A stretch of DNA of 64,000 nt from Narthecium ossifragum. Taxonomy: Eukaryota > Streptophyta > Magnoliopsida > Dioscoreales > Nartheciaceae. Below the pieces are notes generated by a model. That model worked only from the letters and a program-made list of their open reading frames with translations. It searched no databases and had not been told where the DNA came from. The position numbers were made by a program, and so were the translations under genes. The stretch covers positions 20,849,648 through 20,913,647 of the forward strand of contig OY986967.1 in the NCBI GenBank assembly GCA_963920575.1. The letters run 5' to 3'. Shown here one piece after another: positions 33,276-45,200 of this stretch (positions are counted from its first letter, which is position 1; each line of letters begins with the position of its first letter).

Positions 33276-34322
33276 TTAGTTAATGTCCATCCACTCTTCA
33301 GACCCTACGAGGAAGTCCGATATATCCAGAGATGTACCAACCATGGGGGCTTCAGGAAAGGGAATATCAGCTATGCCATCGAAATCTGTAAAGTTTGTTT
33401 CAACACATTTTTTCTTCCCTCTTGCTGTGTGTTGTTCCACAATATGCTTGGGCGCACGACAGTTGCGAGACCAGTGCCCTTTTCCTCCACATCGGTAGCA
33501 TTCATCATCATTCTTCTTAGAGGTTCCATTTTCATGTTCTTTTCTCTTTCTATTCCCTACTTGATCATTTTTATGGAGAGATTGAGGGGCATTGTATCCT
33601 TCGCGATAATAATGAAACCTATCATTACCTCGCCCACGTCCACGGCCTCGTCCGCGTCCACGTCCACGGCCTCGTCCGCGTCCACGGCCACGGCCTCGTC
33701 CGCGTCTATGACCGTGTCCACGATAGGCATTAGCATTTGCTTCTGGAAATGGAGCAGAGCTAGAGGGATGGGACTCATGATTTTTTAACAGAATTTGGTT
33801 CTGTCTCTCAGCTCTAAGTAAGGCATCAATCAGTTCAGAATACTTCTTATAATCACGTTTCCTATACTACTGCTGTAAAATCATGTTCGAGGCATGGAAG
33901 GTGGAGAATGTTTTCTCAAGTTTGTCTTGGTCAGATATGGGTTGGCCACAGAGTTCTAATTGAGATGTGATTTTGTGGAGGGCTGAATTGTATTCACTAA
34001 CGGTCTTAAAATCCTGAAGGCGTAGGTGCATCCAGTCGTATTGGGCAGTGGGGAGGACAATAGTTCTTAAGTGTTGAAACCTATCACTTAGGTTTTTCCA
34101 CAAATCTAGTGGGTCCCGCACAGCAAGGTACTCATTTTTCAGGTCTTCATGGATGTGGCGACGGAGAAATATAATGGCACTGTTTTTTTCATTTGGCGTG
34201 GCAACATTCCCCTCCTTAATAGTGCTCCTCAGGTTTCTAGCATTTAGATGGAGTTCAGCATCCAGCGCCCAGGATAAATAGTTACTGCCGGTAACATCCA
34301 GGGGAAGAAACTGCAACTTCAC
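33276..34322 (-). pseudogene. Copia gag with CCHC zinc knuckle and RG-rich tract
   Basis: Starts MKLQFLPLDVTGSNYLSWAL, typical of copia gag, and continues through the capsid-like region. A TAG at 33867-33869 interrupts it where CAG would give Gln. Beyond it the same frame encodes a long Arg-Gly run (about 33615-33720), then CYRCGGKGHWSRNC (C-X2-C-X4-H-X4-C, about 33462-33503), and ends at 33276-33278. Gag coats the RNA in virus-like particles. The Pro/Ala-like frames on either strand of the GC-rich RG tract are shadows. Confidence 0.88.
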
Positions 34323-34395
34323 TTAGCTAGCTATGATCAGACTTTACAAAATAAATATGCCAAGATTTAAATAAAATAAAAGAAATAGCAGCAAA

Positions 34396-34515
34396 TTTTT
34401 TTTTTCTTTTTTTTTCTTGAGCCCAGGTTTTCCTGGCGGATCGGTGATCCGCATTCGAACCGTGGGCTTCATTCCCATAAGTCCGAGCGGTCGCGCTGAC
34501 CACTCGGGTGGCCCC
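34396..34515 (-). mobile_element. tRNA-derived SINE in the copia leader
   Basis: On the minus strand it starts GGGGCCACCCGAGTGGTCAG, includes an A-box-like TGGTCAGCGCG and a B-box-like GGTTCGAATGC about 40 bases apart, and ends in an A-rich tail (34396-34419). Two small hairpins follow the B box (GCGGATC-ACC-GATCCGC and CCAGG-AAAA-CCTGG). About 120 bp is usual for plant SINEs. I did not find a clear target duplication. Confidence 0.65.
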
Positions 34516-34637
34516 GAAGGGCTGATAATATCCCACATTAAAATGTACATATAGTGAATGACTGATATGAACTGTATGTATTAAAGCTTTAAGTAAATAT
34601 TTACTTAAGCATTATATTAACAATAATAAAAATGAAT

Positions 34638-34947
34638 GTACTTCTGGTACTGAAATAATTCGCACTTCAGGTACGAGATCATGTGCTTCAGGCACAATAT
34701 AGTGATTTGCACTTCGGGTGCAAACTAAGTGCTTCAGGCACTATTGTAGTAACTTGTGCTTCATGCACCAAGTTGTGTGCTTCAGGCACCAAGTCGTGTG
34801 CTTTAGACACTCTTTTAATTTGTACTTCATGTACATCAAATTTTGTACGTCTGGTACAATTATTTTATCATGTGTGCTTCAGGCATCACAATGGTCTATT
34901 CTTCATATATGGCTTGTACTTCAGGTACAAGTATGTGTTTCAAACAC
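34638..34947 (-). repeat. Array of about 13 short hairpins in the copia leader
   Basis: Thirteen 13-base units, spaced 19-42 bases apart (mostly 20-27), each a 4-5 bp stem around a TTCAG-type loop. Examples: GTGC-TTCAG-GCAC (34683, 34729, 34777), GTAC-TTCAG-GTAC (34916), GTAC-TTCAT-GTAC (34822), GCAC-TTCGG-GTGC (34709), GTGTTTCAAACAC (34935). Unit starts: 34638, 34662, 34683, 34709, 34729, 34756, 34777, 34798, 34822, 34845, 34874, 34916, 34935. Stems often change in matched pairs while loops stay similar. It lies between the 5' LTR and gag, so the sense RNA would carry the complementary hairpins (GUGC-CUGAA-GCAC) in its untranslated leader. Confidence 0.8.
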
Positions 34948-35059
34948 TATATAACCTAGAATAAGAATATCTAGCATAATAACAAAGTAACTGTCAGTAA
35001 GATATACCTGACTGATTCTCTCCTTTTGTTCTACGTGGTAGAGTCTCGTGCTGATAACG

Positions 35060-35337
35060 TGTTGTATAAATATCAAGAACAACACACCAACACACCTAAT
35101 ATATGTAAGAACTTGAGAGAGAGAGAGAGAGAGGGAGGGAGGAGAAGAGAACAAGAGGAAGGTAAGAGCTTCTCTTCACTTCAATTCTTACCCACCTTGT
35201 TTCATCCAATGCCTATTTATAGGCAAATCTCATACAACAAGACAAATGGCCATGGGTAAAAATTTCAACCCTCATAAATGAGGGTTAGGTAATGGTCATT
35301 CATGTATGACCATGTATAATGCACATGTTTCACAACA
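35060..35337 (-). repeat. 5' LTR of the copia element
   Basis: 278 bp. The minus strand reads TGTTGTGAAACATG to TTTATACAACA. A TATA-like CTATAAATA on the sense strand lies at 35213-35221 inside the palindrome GCCTATTTATAGGC. The sequence just inside the element on the sense strand, CGTTATCAGCACGAGACTC, is the candidate primer-binding site; I do not assign a tRNA. Confidence 0.93.
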
Positions 35338-35342
35338 AAGTT

Positions 35343-36373
35343 GTTAATATACAGAATATATCGAACTCTTCCGAATATATCTAAGTTGTTAATATACAGA
35401 ATGCTCAAGCATCTTTAGTTAGTATTAAAAGAGAATGAATTAGATAAGAAACTTAATTCAACTTAAACTCAAGAACAAGATTTTCCCTCATGCATATAAA
35501 CATGTAGATTGTTTATCTCTCCATAATGTTTTTTACACTTCTGTTCTATTGAGAACAAATGAAGTTAACAAGAATACAACTCAGTAAAGGATAATGTCAT
35601 CAAGCTAATGAAAAAGTGAAATCCTAAATTTGGAGTGCATCCCAAACTATTGTTGAATGAAAACATAAAGCACTTCGTCATGTTGAAAACTAGGCACAAA
35701 GACTCCGACTCTGTACATCACATCATTAGTTTTTTGACAAAAACTAGGTTCAAACACATACATGGTAGAATAAGGTATGAGAGCATAAAATACATCTTTT
35801 AAGCTTCAAAAGAAATACTAGGCGCGCTGTAGTAAAACCTGAATTTTGTATTTGCTTAAAAATCCCAATTGCTCAAAGAACATTGATGGAAGCCCAGACA
35901 AGAAAAAGACACCTTTATGCACAATAAAAGTGTTCAAAGTAGCCAATTGAAAATCGCTAAAATGAGTGGTGAGATACTACATCATCAAAGAAAAGTATCA
36001 GAAGATATCTGAATAATCCGTAAAAAAATGGGAAGCCAAACTAAGAAGAATTATTGAAATATACAGAGTGTTGTATGGTAGTGCAGTTTGCCCCTGGTAT
36101 AATTGTTTAGTATCATGTGCAGAAAGTGCTCACATCAAAATAAAGGTAGGTAAAGAAAGTGCAAACTATATACCACAATTTTGTCACCCAAGCGATAACA
36201 CACAACCTAACAGGTGCTATCACATCCACTTGTGTTCGATGAAAATGCATACTACTCTTTCACATGCAGAGAAGAGAATTCAGTGTGCCTAGGTACAGAA
36301 ACTAATAATTTACTTGGGCTTAGAGTGAAAAGGACCTCGAGTAGCTAGAAAAGTGCATATCTTTAAAAAAATG
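35343..36373. other. hAT interior left of the transposase gene
   Basis: AT-rich non-coding part of the hAT element, probably 3' untranslated sequence. A short repeat of CTAAGTTGTTAATATACAGAAT is seen at the start (near 35338 and 35381). No domain recognised. Confidence 0.55.
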
Positions 36374-38751
36374 CTATTTAAGTTGTGCCCTGCGGTTCTT
36401 TAGAGAATAGAACTCATCAATTATCGAAACAGAATCGATATTTTCAGCTAGCTCTCGTTCAATGTAGATAACCATAGAATCTGTTGAGAACTCTTCTTCC
36501 ATTCTATTACGAAGAACAGCTTTAAAATGCTTCATAGCTGAAAATGCTCGTTCTGTTGTGGCAGTGGTAACAGGAAGAGTTAAAACAAGACGAATCAACC
36601 TGTGTTGAGACTTATTTGTCTCAACTAATCTTTGACACAATTAAGAAATAGTTGACATATTCTGAAACCTCACATCATGACAAACTATATCAACCTTATA
36701 ATGCTCCAATTGACTTCTTAAATAATGCAATTCTTGTTCACTGAAATCAGCATGATAAAACTTCTCAGCAAGACTGTAAATCTGATCAACCTCAAATAAC
36801 TTAAGTTATCTTTAGGTTCTAAAGCGGAGCTAAGCTTAAAAAGTTCCACTGCCTCATCATTGAATCTACTATTTAGCTCTTCCACCTGAAAATCTATTGC
36901 AACATTAAATATATCAATGCGATAGTGGTGCTCGACTGTGATGGAATCTTTTTGCCGACATGAACGACTCGTAACCCCTTTATATGAAGCATTCATATCA
37001 GGTATCTCAATGTCATACTTGGCACAAACTGATTTCACATGTGTGAGGAGAATATCATAGCCTTCTGCTCTCAAAGTTTGAAGCAATTCTTTGGTAGATG
37101 AGACAAGATCCATTGCATTCAAAATGTCTAGAGACTTGTGTTGTAAGGCTCGACAAAGCAAGTCTACAATTGCCATGATTTTGTGCATTAAGTACAAGAT
37201 GAATATGAATTCAAAGGATCTCATCACAATTAAAGAACCACTGGCTTCCCCACATATAGAGTTAGTGGATGCCTCATTCACTATGTATTCAAGTACTGTA
37301 ATTACGACACTATATATATCTACTAAGCTGCAAATAGAATCGAAATGAGAACTCCAACGAGTAGTTCCAGCCCGATGCAAAGTGCCAACTTGATTAGCCC
37401 CTCTACCAGTCTCTCGTTCACCAGTAGCTACTATATGTGCAATTTCAATAGCTTGAGCAGAATGTAACTCGATATGACATTTCGGAGAAGCACTAACAAG
37501 ATTGACAATAGAAGTTAGTTTTGAAAAAAACATCCAAATAGAAATCTCCTTCTTAGCAACCGCAACCAAAGCTAGTTGTAGTCGATGGGCAAAACAATGT
37601 CCATAATATACATATGGACAATCCCTTAAGAACAAGGCTTGTAATTCATTCTATGCCCCACGCATTTTGCTAGCACCATCATACCTTTGACCTCGTATAC
37701 TGTAGATCGGTAAGTCATATCGGTTGAAAACATTAAAAATTTCTTTCTTAAGTGTCAAAGAAGTGGTATCTGTGACATGCATAATCTCAAAAAAACGCTC
37801 CCGTAAAAAACCAGCAGTATCAACAAATCTCAGGACAATAGCCATCTGCTCTTTACTAGATATATCTTTGGCTTCATCAACCAAAATACAAAACTTTGCA
37901 TCCCCAACTTCATCACGGATTTTATTTCTCACTTTGGTAGCAAGAATATGCAAAATTTCTTTCTGAATCATTGGTGAGGTATACCTTGCATTATGTGGAG
38001 CTTTCTCTAAGATGTGATCATCAATACTAGCATTCATTCTTCCCATAAGTCTTATCATCTCTATGAAATTACCTCGATTCTTTGAAGAGGGAGATTCATC
38101 ATGGCCTCTAAATGCACATGTTTGCAAACTAAGCGATCGAACGCTTTCAATTGTTGCCATAAGACGAAACCGGTTCTTCTGCACTTCTTCTAAAGTTTGT
38201 GCATTCATCACTTTATCAATATGACTAGTTACATTCATCAAAGCACCAATGGAATTCATAGCATTATTGTGAGGTGAAGTCGTACCTTCCACATGCATAA
38301 AAAAAGGACATCTAACCCCATCATTAACTCTCTTCCAACTTCTAAATCCTTCAGTAGTCAATGTAGAATGACGAGCATTTTTATTTTCAAAAAGAAAACA
38401 TAGAAAACAGAACGCTGCATCCTTTGAAGGAGAGTACTCTAACCAAGGAAACCGCTTAAAGCAAGAACTTTGAAATTGACGATTCTGTTGTCCTGATACG
38501 GTTGCCGGATACTCAGGCATGCTAGGTTGATAGGGTCCCATTTTGATATAAGCTCGCCGGATTTCATCTCTTTGATTTACAGGATGTTCCCATATTGGAA
38601 TACGTAAACCCGGATCCCGTTCAAGAGAAGTAATATCAATTTCTACTCTTTGACATTTGGATGGAGCATGCTCCTCACTTGTTAATGCATCTTCTCTTGG
38701 TTTAAAGAATGAAAAAATAGTTTTTTTTCTCCTTTGTCCTTGAGTGTCCAT
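36374..38751 (-). pseudogene. hAT transposase, TTF-zinc-finger (ZMYM-like) type, broken
   Basis: The frame starts MDTQGQRRKKTIFSFFKPRE. A TTF-type zinc-finger region follows (FQSSCFKRFPWLEYSPSKDA, then FCFLCFLFE), then the catalytic region with CILVDEAKDISSKEQMAIVL and YDGASKMRG. A TAG at 37651-37653 interrupts it where TGG would fit. The same frame resumes with YYGHCFAHRLQLALVAVAKK and GTTRWSSHFDS. A frameshift near 36810 and a stop near 36641 precede the hAT dimerisation domain (LVLTLPVTTATTERAFSAMK, then RNRMEEEFSTDSMVIYIERE). Such transposases cut and paste the element at its terminal repeats. This copy is inactive. Confidence 0.92.
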
Positions 38752-39895
38752 TGTGATTTATAACCTATTCAAGTGATATATGTATAATCATTAGCACACA
38801 TGTGATTATACAAGACATCAAACTTAATTTATTTGATTGAGTTCGTAATACAGTCTACAAAAATAAGCAAATGAAATTATGTATGCCTGTAAACTCTCAT
38901 ATATAAAAAATAAGCAAATGAAATTTTGTATATGTAGTATCCAATCCAAACCTCATAACAAACAAGACGAGAAAATGCTTAACAACTTTGTTAAGCCCTT
39001 GAACAACAAAACATACCCTTAAGAAGGCAGGAAAAACCCTACCCAAATCATTTCGGTGCCCCCTGTTCAAACAAGTTTTTCCTACTTGATGGCTTATAAA
39101 GTGGAAATGTGTATACCTGTGTGTGTTATATGCGTCTGCAAATTCTATATGCATATGCCAAGATTGAAATCACACAAAGCAAAAGTTCTGACTTCAAAAG
39201 AAAACTATGTTTCAGTTAACGTTATGCACAGAGACCAATCAATGGTTCATACCAACATATAAATTCCAAAACAATGTTATGGCGTTAAAAAATTCCATAA
39301 ACTCGAGTTTCACAATTTTCTCATAATGCTCACTCAAGAACAATCTTGATGCTTAATGGGATCGCAAATACTTCCTCGTGATGAGCAAAGGTCTAGAACT
39401 AGAAGATGAAAGCAGAGTTATGTCAAGATTGTCAACATAGCCCAACATTGCTCAAATTAAAACAGAAAAGTGGAGGAAAAAAATAGAAAGCAGAGCAAAT
39501 AACAAACTTTGGATGCCCCACCGACCTCGTAGAGTCGTAGCCGTAGGAGACAAGCCGACAACCCCTCTGCACAGTCCCCACTAGCGAGACTTTGGGATAA
39601 GAGCCAAAGAGAAAGAGGGTTTCTTAGTTTCTAATGGGATTTTGGGATCAGCTAGCGCTGGTGACTTTGGTCGGCTGGGGTGGTCTTTAGAAATATTAAG
39701 TGGGGCCGGCCAGTCACCAGTGGGCTGTGGGAAGGCAATGTGGCTATGTGGTGGGTGGGCTAAGGCACCGACTGTGGGAAGGCAATGTGGCCATGTGGTG
39801 GGCTAAGGCATAGATTATAATTAGTTTGACCAAAATCACTCTAATTTTGACTTGGGCTACAACCCACCTCAGCCTTCAGCATAGCTCCGCCCCTG
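38752..39895. other. hAT interior right of the transposase gene, 5' side
   Basis: Presumed 5' untranslated or promoter part of the hAT element. A duplicated segment GGGAAGGCAATGTGGC(C/T)ATGTGG occurs near 39728 and 39777. No other coding sequence. Confidence 0.5.
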
Positions 39896-39972
39896 TATAT
39901 AACTACATAGCATGGAGTTGTCTAGAATAAATGTATATAACTACATATGCAAGGCATCGGTAGAATAAATAA

Positions 39973-40170
39973 AAGTGGCTTCACACCCGCATAGTGCACA
40001 AACGGCTTGGGATTGATTAGAACTTTCGGTGCGCTCTCAATCGGAAGATCGGAGCTCGATCGAGAAACATTAAAATGGACGGCCGAGATCAATTTCATTT
40101 CTCTATAAATACCCCCTCTCCATCTCTCTCTTCTTCTTCTTCTTCTTCTTCTTCTTCTTCTTCTTCTTCT

Positions 40171-40207
<37 letters not shown>

Positions 40208-42092
40208 GTGGTTTGGAGCTTGGGCTGTGGATTTGGACACCAAATTGTAGTAGCAAGACTTGGGGGATCGATAGTAAAAGTGTTCAGTTATTACATATAG
40301 GTGTTTATACCTTAATCATGTGATTAGGTTTGCCTAGAGCTGATTTTTGGATGATTAGCATAGGAATACATGTTGGAATGTATTGAAAGTTTGTATTCTA
40401 ATGTAATCCATGTTTTAGAAACATTTGGACAGTCAGTTTTTGCATTTTACCGGTCGATTTAGTTTCTGCCACCAATTTTATCGGTTTTGGGCTGAAACAA
40501 ACGAGATCTGAAATTTAGCTATTTGAATCTTGATTTCTTGGTACCGTTGGATTCCTGATGTTCTCTTCTACCATCTCCTCAAAGTTTGACTGAATTTCGA
40601 CGAGTTTTGATGGGTTAAATTCTGGAAATTGGATTCACGTCACTGTTGATCAGGTAGTGAAGGTGAGTTTTCGTCGAATTTCGTGGATTTTCGTGATTCT
40701 TTTGGTTTCATTCTTTCATAATAGATAGGTAATGATGTTAGAAAACATGTATGCTATTAACAGCAGATTTTTGAGAGATTTATCGGATGTTTTGAGTGTG
40801 ATTTAGCCGTAGGCGTAAATTATGCAATTTTCCTCCAATTATGTAATTCTTGTGATTTGATTGTTTAAATTGCTTAATTATTCCTTATACATACCCCTTA
40901 TATATTAGACCTATATGTGAGGTCGAGCCCTATAAATAAGGGATGTTGATAATCGGGGCGTGTTGACACTCGAAAATGTGTTGAATAAACAGATCGACAT
41001 GCTTGTTTGTTGAATGGTCCGCTATGGTTGCTGGTGTTGCGCCAAGAGTGATAATTTAGAAATGATATATCGTGAGTTAGATGAACTCTTGGATGTGAAT
41101 CAATGTTTGATTCTAGTGCATTGTTATAATGTTGTATTCATTGGATGTGAACCATTGGCTCTATTCAGATGTACTTCATGTTGGACTGTTTAATTGTTGT
41201 TGTGATATATAATGACACATATGTTAGATGTTTATATAGGTGCATGCATTGTATGCATTAATGTTAGGTGTGGACGATGGGTTGATCGCCGATCCGAGGG
41301 CTTGAGCAGTTCAGATCTAGCTCTAGAACCGAGGTTGGGTAGCGAGAAGTAAGGCGTGATTATAATGTTGAAACTATGTATTCTCGAGGTCAATATCTAG
41401 TTGCCTACAAATTGTGTTGATTGAGGTTTAGAGGCCGTGTCGGTTCTCCAAGGCCAAGTGCTAAGTATGGTTATCGATGTTCCCGACGTGGGTCCCCATG
41501 TAGTGGATTCATGCTTATTACTGTTGATGTGGCTCATTGGTAACATGTTCATGGGAGAGGTGCATGGCAGGAGTTCTTGGGATATTGATAGGGTTATGGG
41601 GCCCCTTGGCATACCTTAGACTTCGGTGGAGAAGCGACACTGTTGTTGTTTTCTCCTTGCTTTCAGTGTGACGTATAGTAGAATAGTAGAACCTACTGAG
41701 CTTGTTGCTCACTCTTACCATGGTTGTGTTTTGCAGGTGCAGCCACCAGCTCTTCTTCTATAGTACCAGCTGAACAGGCTCACGGTCATCGACTTCTGCA
41801 GGTGTCTGAGGATCCTTCGGTTTATTTTACATTTGGCAGTTGTATAAATATATAATTTCCCTCCTTGAGGATTTTGATACTTATATGTATGTTTATGTTC
41901 GAGGTTTGATATCGGTTTGTTAAAATTGAATATGTAATTGTTAGCAGTTTACTGGAATTACTGTTTTGACCTCAGAATGAATTTATCAAATTAGTTGTGA
42001 AATTCGATACATAAATGCGCTAGTGATGAAAGTGAACAGGTTTAGCTCCTTCACGTCCCGGTCCAGATGAGTCTTTTGGGTCGGAGCGTGAC
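39973..42092 (+). mobile_element. LTR fragment, related gypsy family, 5'-truncated
   Basis: Homologous in order to the sense strand of the 14-kb element's LTRs: TTCACACCCGC near 39974, CGGAAGATCGGAGCTC near 40040, a CT-rich leader, the block GAACCGAGGTTGGGTAG (41325), CCTACTGAGCTTGTTGCTCAC (41691-41711), and the end GGGTCGGAGCGTGACA at 42092. A TATA-like CTATAAATACC (40103-40113) precedes (TTC)n(CT)n at 40122-40204. The first ~120 bp are missing. It is diverged. Confidence 0.75.
40122..40204 (+). repeat. (TTC)n(CT)n microsatellite in LTR leader
   Basis: A continuous run of TTC triplets followed by CT doublets, directly after the TATA-like CTATAAATACC. A CT-rich tract occupies the same place in the other LTRs of this superfamily. 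Confidence 0.9.
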
Positions 42093-42210
42093 ACCCTGAG
42101 GTATTCTTCTTGCTTTCGCTTGTTTCTACTTCTTGACTTTTGCTCACCATATGTTTGCATCTTTTCTAAGTGGATGTCTCTACAACTTCTGTTGCTTCTC
42201 CCATCACAAC

Positions 42211-45200
42211 TAGGGGTGAGCATTCGGTTCTCGGTCCAGAACAGAAGAACTGAATTTTTTTTGATCCAGTTTTTAGAGAACCGAACCGAACCGAACTACC
42301 ATTGGAACCGAACCGAACCGAAATTTTCGGTTCCAAAATAATTGGAACCGAACCGAACTTCGACCGAACCGAACCTAAATTTCCAAAAAAAAAATCGTGA
42401 AATTAATACACTTCGTAATACACTTCCTGAAATTAATACAACCAAGCATGAGATTACACACATTGTTCCTGAAATTAATACACTTCCTGAAATTTCCAAA
42501 CAAAAAATCCAAAATTCCGAACCATAATCATCAAGATTACACACATTGTTCCATTACATCAGAAATTAATACAACGAAGCATGATAAAATCCTGAAATTA
42601 ATACACTTCATGTATCTCATATTGGTGGATTGGATCTACTTTCGGTTTCCCGGAGAAAGACATCAACTTTAGAACCTGGGAAACCTTTCATTTCATAGCA
42701 AAACCTGCATAAAAAAGACTGATTGAGTAATGAGATGCATTATCCTGGATAGGATGCTTTAATACCACCAGCAACTTCAGTAAGTGATGACTGTCAACAC
42801 TTCATGTATTTCATTTCAATGCAATACCACCAGCAAATTAATACACTTCATGTATTTCATTTCAATGCAATACCACCAGCAACTTCAGTACAAACTACAA
42901 AGTAGGATGCTTTAATATCACAATCGGCAATTGTATATCATAAGTGATGACTGTCAACAGAGTATATGACTGTAGCATTCTAATGCACTATTGGCCAGGG
43001 CTATACAACAGATGGTTTACTAAGCTATGATGACTGTCCGCAGGGTAAACAACGATAGCATTTTAATGCAATATTGGTCAATGCTGAACAAAAGATGCTT
43101 GATAAGCTATCATGTGTGCAGCATGATCTATTTTAATGCACCATTGATGAATGTTCCCAATCATAGAGAGTAAGTTCAATTCTTAGTAGAAAATGTATCT
43201 GATAATTAAGAGGAAAAGGGAAAAAAAGAAAACAGTCTCAAAACTTTGAAGCTTGAAATTTAGAGTAGCATATCAATCAAGACATAACCTCAAGTCATGG
43301 ATGCATTTCAAACTGAAATTCAGTAAGATCTGCTGATTCGCAATAATTAACCCGTACATTCTAGGATGGGTACACACTGAATTGGTCATAAATCCCTATG
43401 CCCAACCAACAGAGAAGTATACTAGTTAGTTCCTACATAAATAATGGCACAAGAAATCCAATGATATTAATAGAGCAAGTTTCCAGTCATCATGATTAAG
43501 ACATCGCATAAGACCCAACATATACATTTGCCTCAAAGAGAGGAATGACGAAAACTGAAATTTTTGCATGAGTATATGTCAATCAAGCAGAAAACTATGG
43601 ATTGAAATACAAGGTTTTGCATGAGTATATGTCAATCAAACAGAAAACTGAAAATTGGGACCAAAAACATGAAAAGATAAGAAAATTGTCAATTCTAAGG
43701 ATAATCTAAAATATACACATATCAAGGATAAAGACATAGATTGATATACTCATTCATGTGCTATTTAACGCTAGCAATAGCATCCAATCTACGATCACCA
43801 CCGGTACCATCCACTATATCAAGCTTTGCTAATTCTGAAAATTATATTCCAATAAAGATAAGTGATTAGTAAAGAGTAATAATACAAACAAAAATGAAGG
43901 AAAGCAATTTATATAGACTAAATTTAGTAAGATACATTATTCAAATGTTTCTTGTTCTATCAAATCTTCCTCCACAATCATAGATTGAAGCTTCGAAGAG
44001 CTCCGTAGCCAATTTTCTACACAAATTAGGGCCTCCGCTATCTTAGGAGTAAGAGAACTTTGTCTCAACAATCATGGAATCTTGTACTTAATGTTTTACA
44101 AAACTCCTTAAAGCCCTTTGTCTCAACAAACTTGAAAGGTAGCTAATTAAGAATGATCATCTGAGCTAGTGCCTTTCTAGAATGCTCTTGATTAAACTTC
44201 CACGTGCCAACAACAGTTCCATCTCCATCTTCAGCCCTTCCCAAGCTTATTTCTATTTGTTGGCCACTTGAGTGAGGTGCCATTTTGCATTTTAAAATGT
44301 GCTTCTTAAGCGACGATGTCCCATTTGTTACTGGATTAGATTGAAAAATTTTCTGACAATAGTTGCACTTGCCTCTTTGTTTCCCATCAGTAGGATCAGT
44401 GAATTTCTCAAAGTGTGTCCAAACTTCTAACCTTGACTCCATTCCTTTTCTTTTCTTCTGTGCTACTATTTTAGTCCCACTAGCTTCAGCGTCGGTGAAT
44501 GGTGCCACAATGGAGGCTTCATCTTTAGATTCATTACCATCTCCCTCAATTGATTCTTGGGAAATTGAGTGAGAGGGAGAATGAGATGCCATGCCAAGGG
44601 AGGACATATGATCTGAAGAGCTTTTAAATCAAATATCACTAAACTTTGTACTCAAATTCATTATCTACCAAAAAAAATCAAACCTAAACAAAAGGAAGGA
44701 ACAAAACTTATCAAAAATCATACTCATTGAAGCACTGAGTGTGAAGTGTCACCTGAAGATAGATACTCGTCTCAAACTATCTTCGAAGCATACTCATTGA
44801 ACACTGATGCCAATGATGGTACAGTTACCTGAAATATCACATCGACCAGTAAAGCAATTACGTCAGCTAACTAAATGAATTTCCATGGTCATTCACCTAG
44901 TACAACTATTGAAGTTAGAAAATAGCAGAGATTAAGAAAATTACCACAAACATCTAACTAGAAAAACAATCAATAAATGAAGATAATCTCCGCTTTAAAA
45001 ATCAGCTTTACAAGTGCTTTATGATCCTTTCCTATGAAGCCTACATCCCTTGTCACTTAAAGCTATTTAAAATCAATTCCTTGCACCTTCCATTTCTGTT
45101 TTTTCAATTTTCTCTTCTCTAACCCAATTAGAATGAAAATTTCAACTAAACAGTGCCTCCTCACATCTCCACTGCACATTCTTGATTGAAGGCACTAGCA

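Larger units (their letters stand above)
29069..35337 (-). mobile_element. Ty1/copia LTR retrotransposon, 6.3 kb, TSD AAGTT
   Basis: LTRs 29069-29350 and 35060-35337 begin TGTTGTATAAATATC and end TTTCACAACA, flanked by AAGTT (29064-29068 and 35338-35342). Gag, protease, integrase, RT and RNase H run leftward on the minus strand. The polypurine tract is AAGGGGGAG, adjoining the 3' LTR at about 29351-29360. The integrase-before-RT order is the copia arrangement. Lesions: stop in gag (33867), frameshift between protease and integrase (about 32795), stop in integrase (32426). The RT/RNase H frame is open for 887 codons. It lies inside the hAT element. Confidence 0.95.
28891..39895 (-). mobile_element. 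Tip100/ZMYM-like hAT transposon containing a copia element
   Basis: The right end is GCTCCGCCCCTG and the left end GGGTGGAGCG (right arm inverted CAGGGGCGGAGC), flanked by TATATAAT (28883-28890) and TATATAAC (39896-39903), 7 of 8 bases identical. It carries a hAT transposase gene at 36374-38751 on the minus strand. Without the copia insertion (29069-35337 plus duplication) it is about 4.7 kb, a normal size for the family. The left terminal repeat is imperfect. Confidence 0.82.

Noticed and set aside
34399..34515. A functional tRNA gene
   Set aside because: Box-like motifs are present, but no cloverleaf acceptor pairing was found and an A-rich tail follows, so a SINE fits better.
34638..34947. 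Regularly spaced palindromic units reminiscent of a CRISPR array
   Set aside because: Plant nuclear DNA inside a retrotransposon leader; units vary, spacers are short and uneven, and there are no cas genes.
34683..34964. Plus-strand frame of 93 codons over the hairpin array
   Set aside because: Repetitive Cys/Ser/Thr peptide on the antisense strand of the copia element; explained by the repeat.
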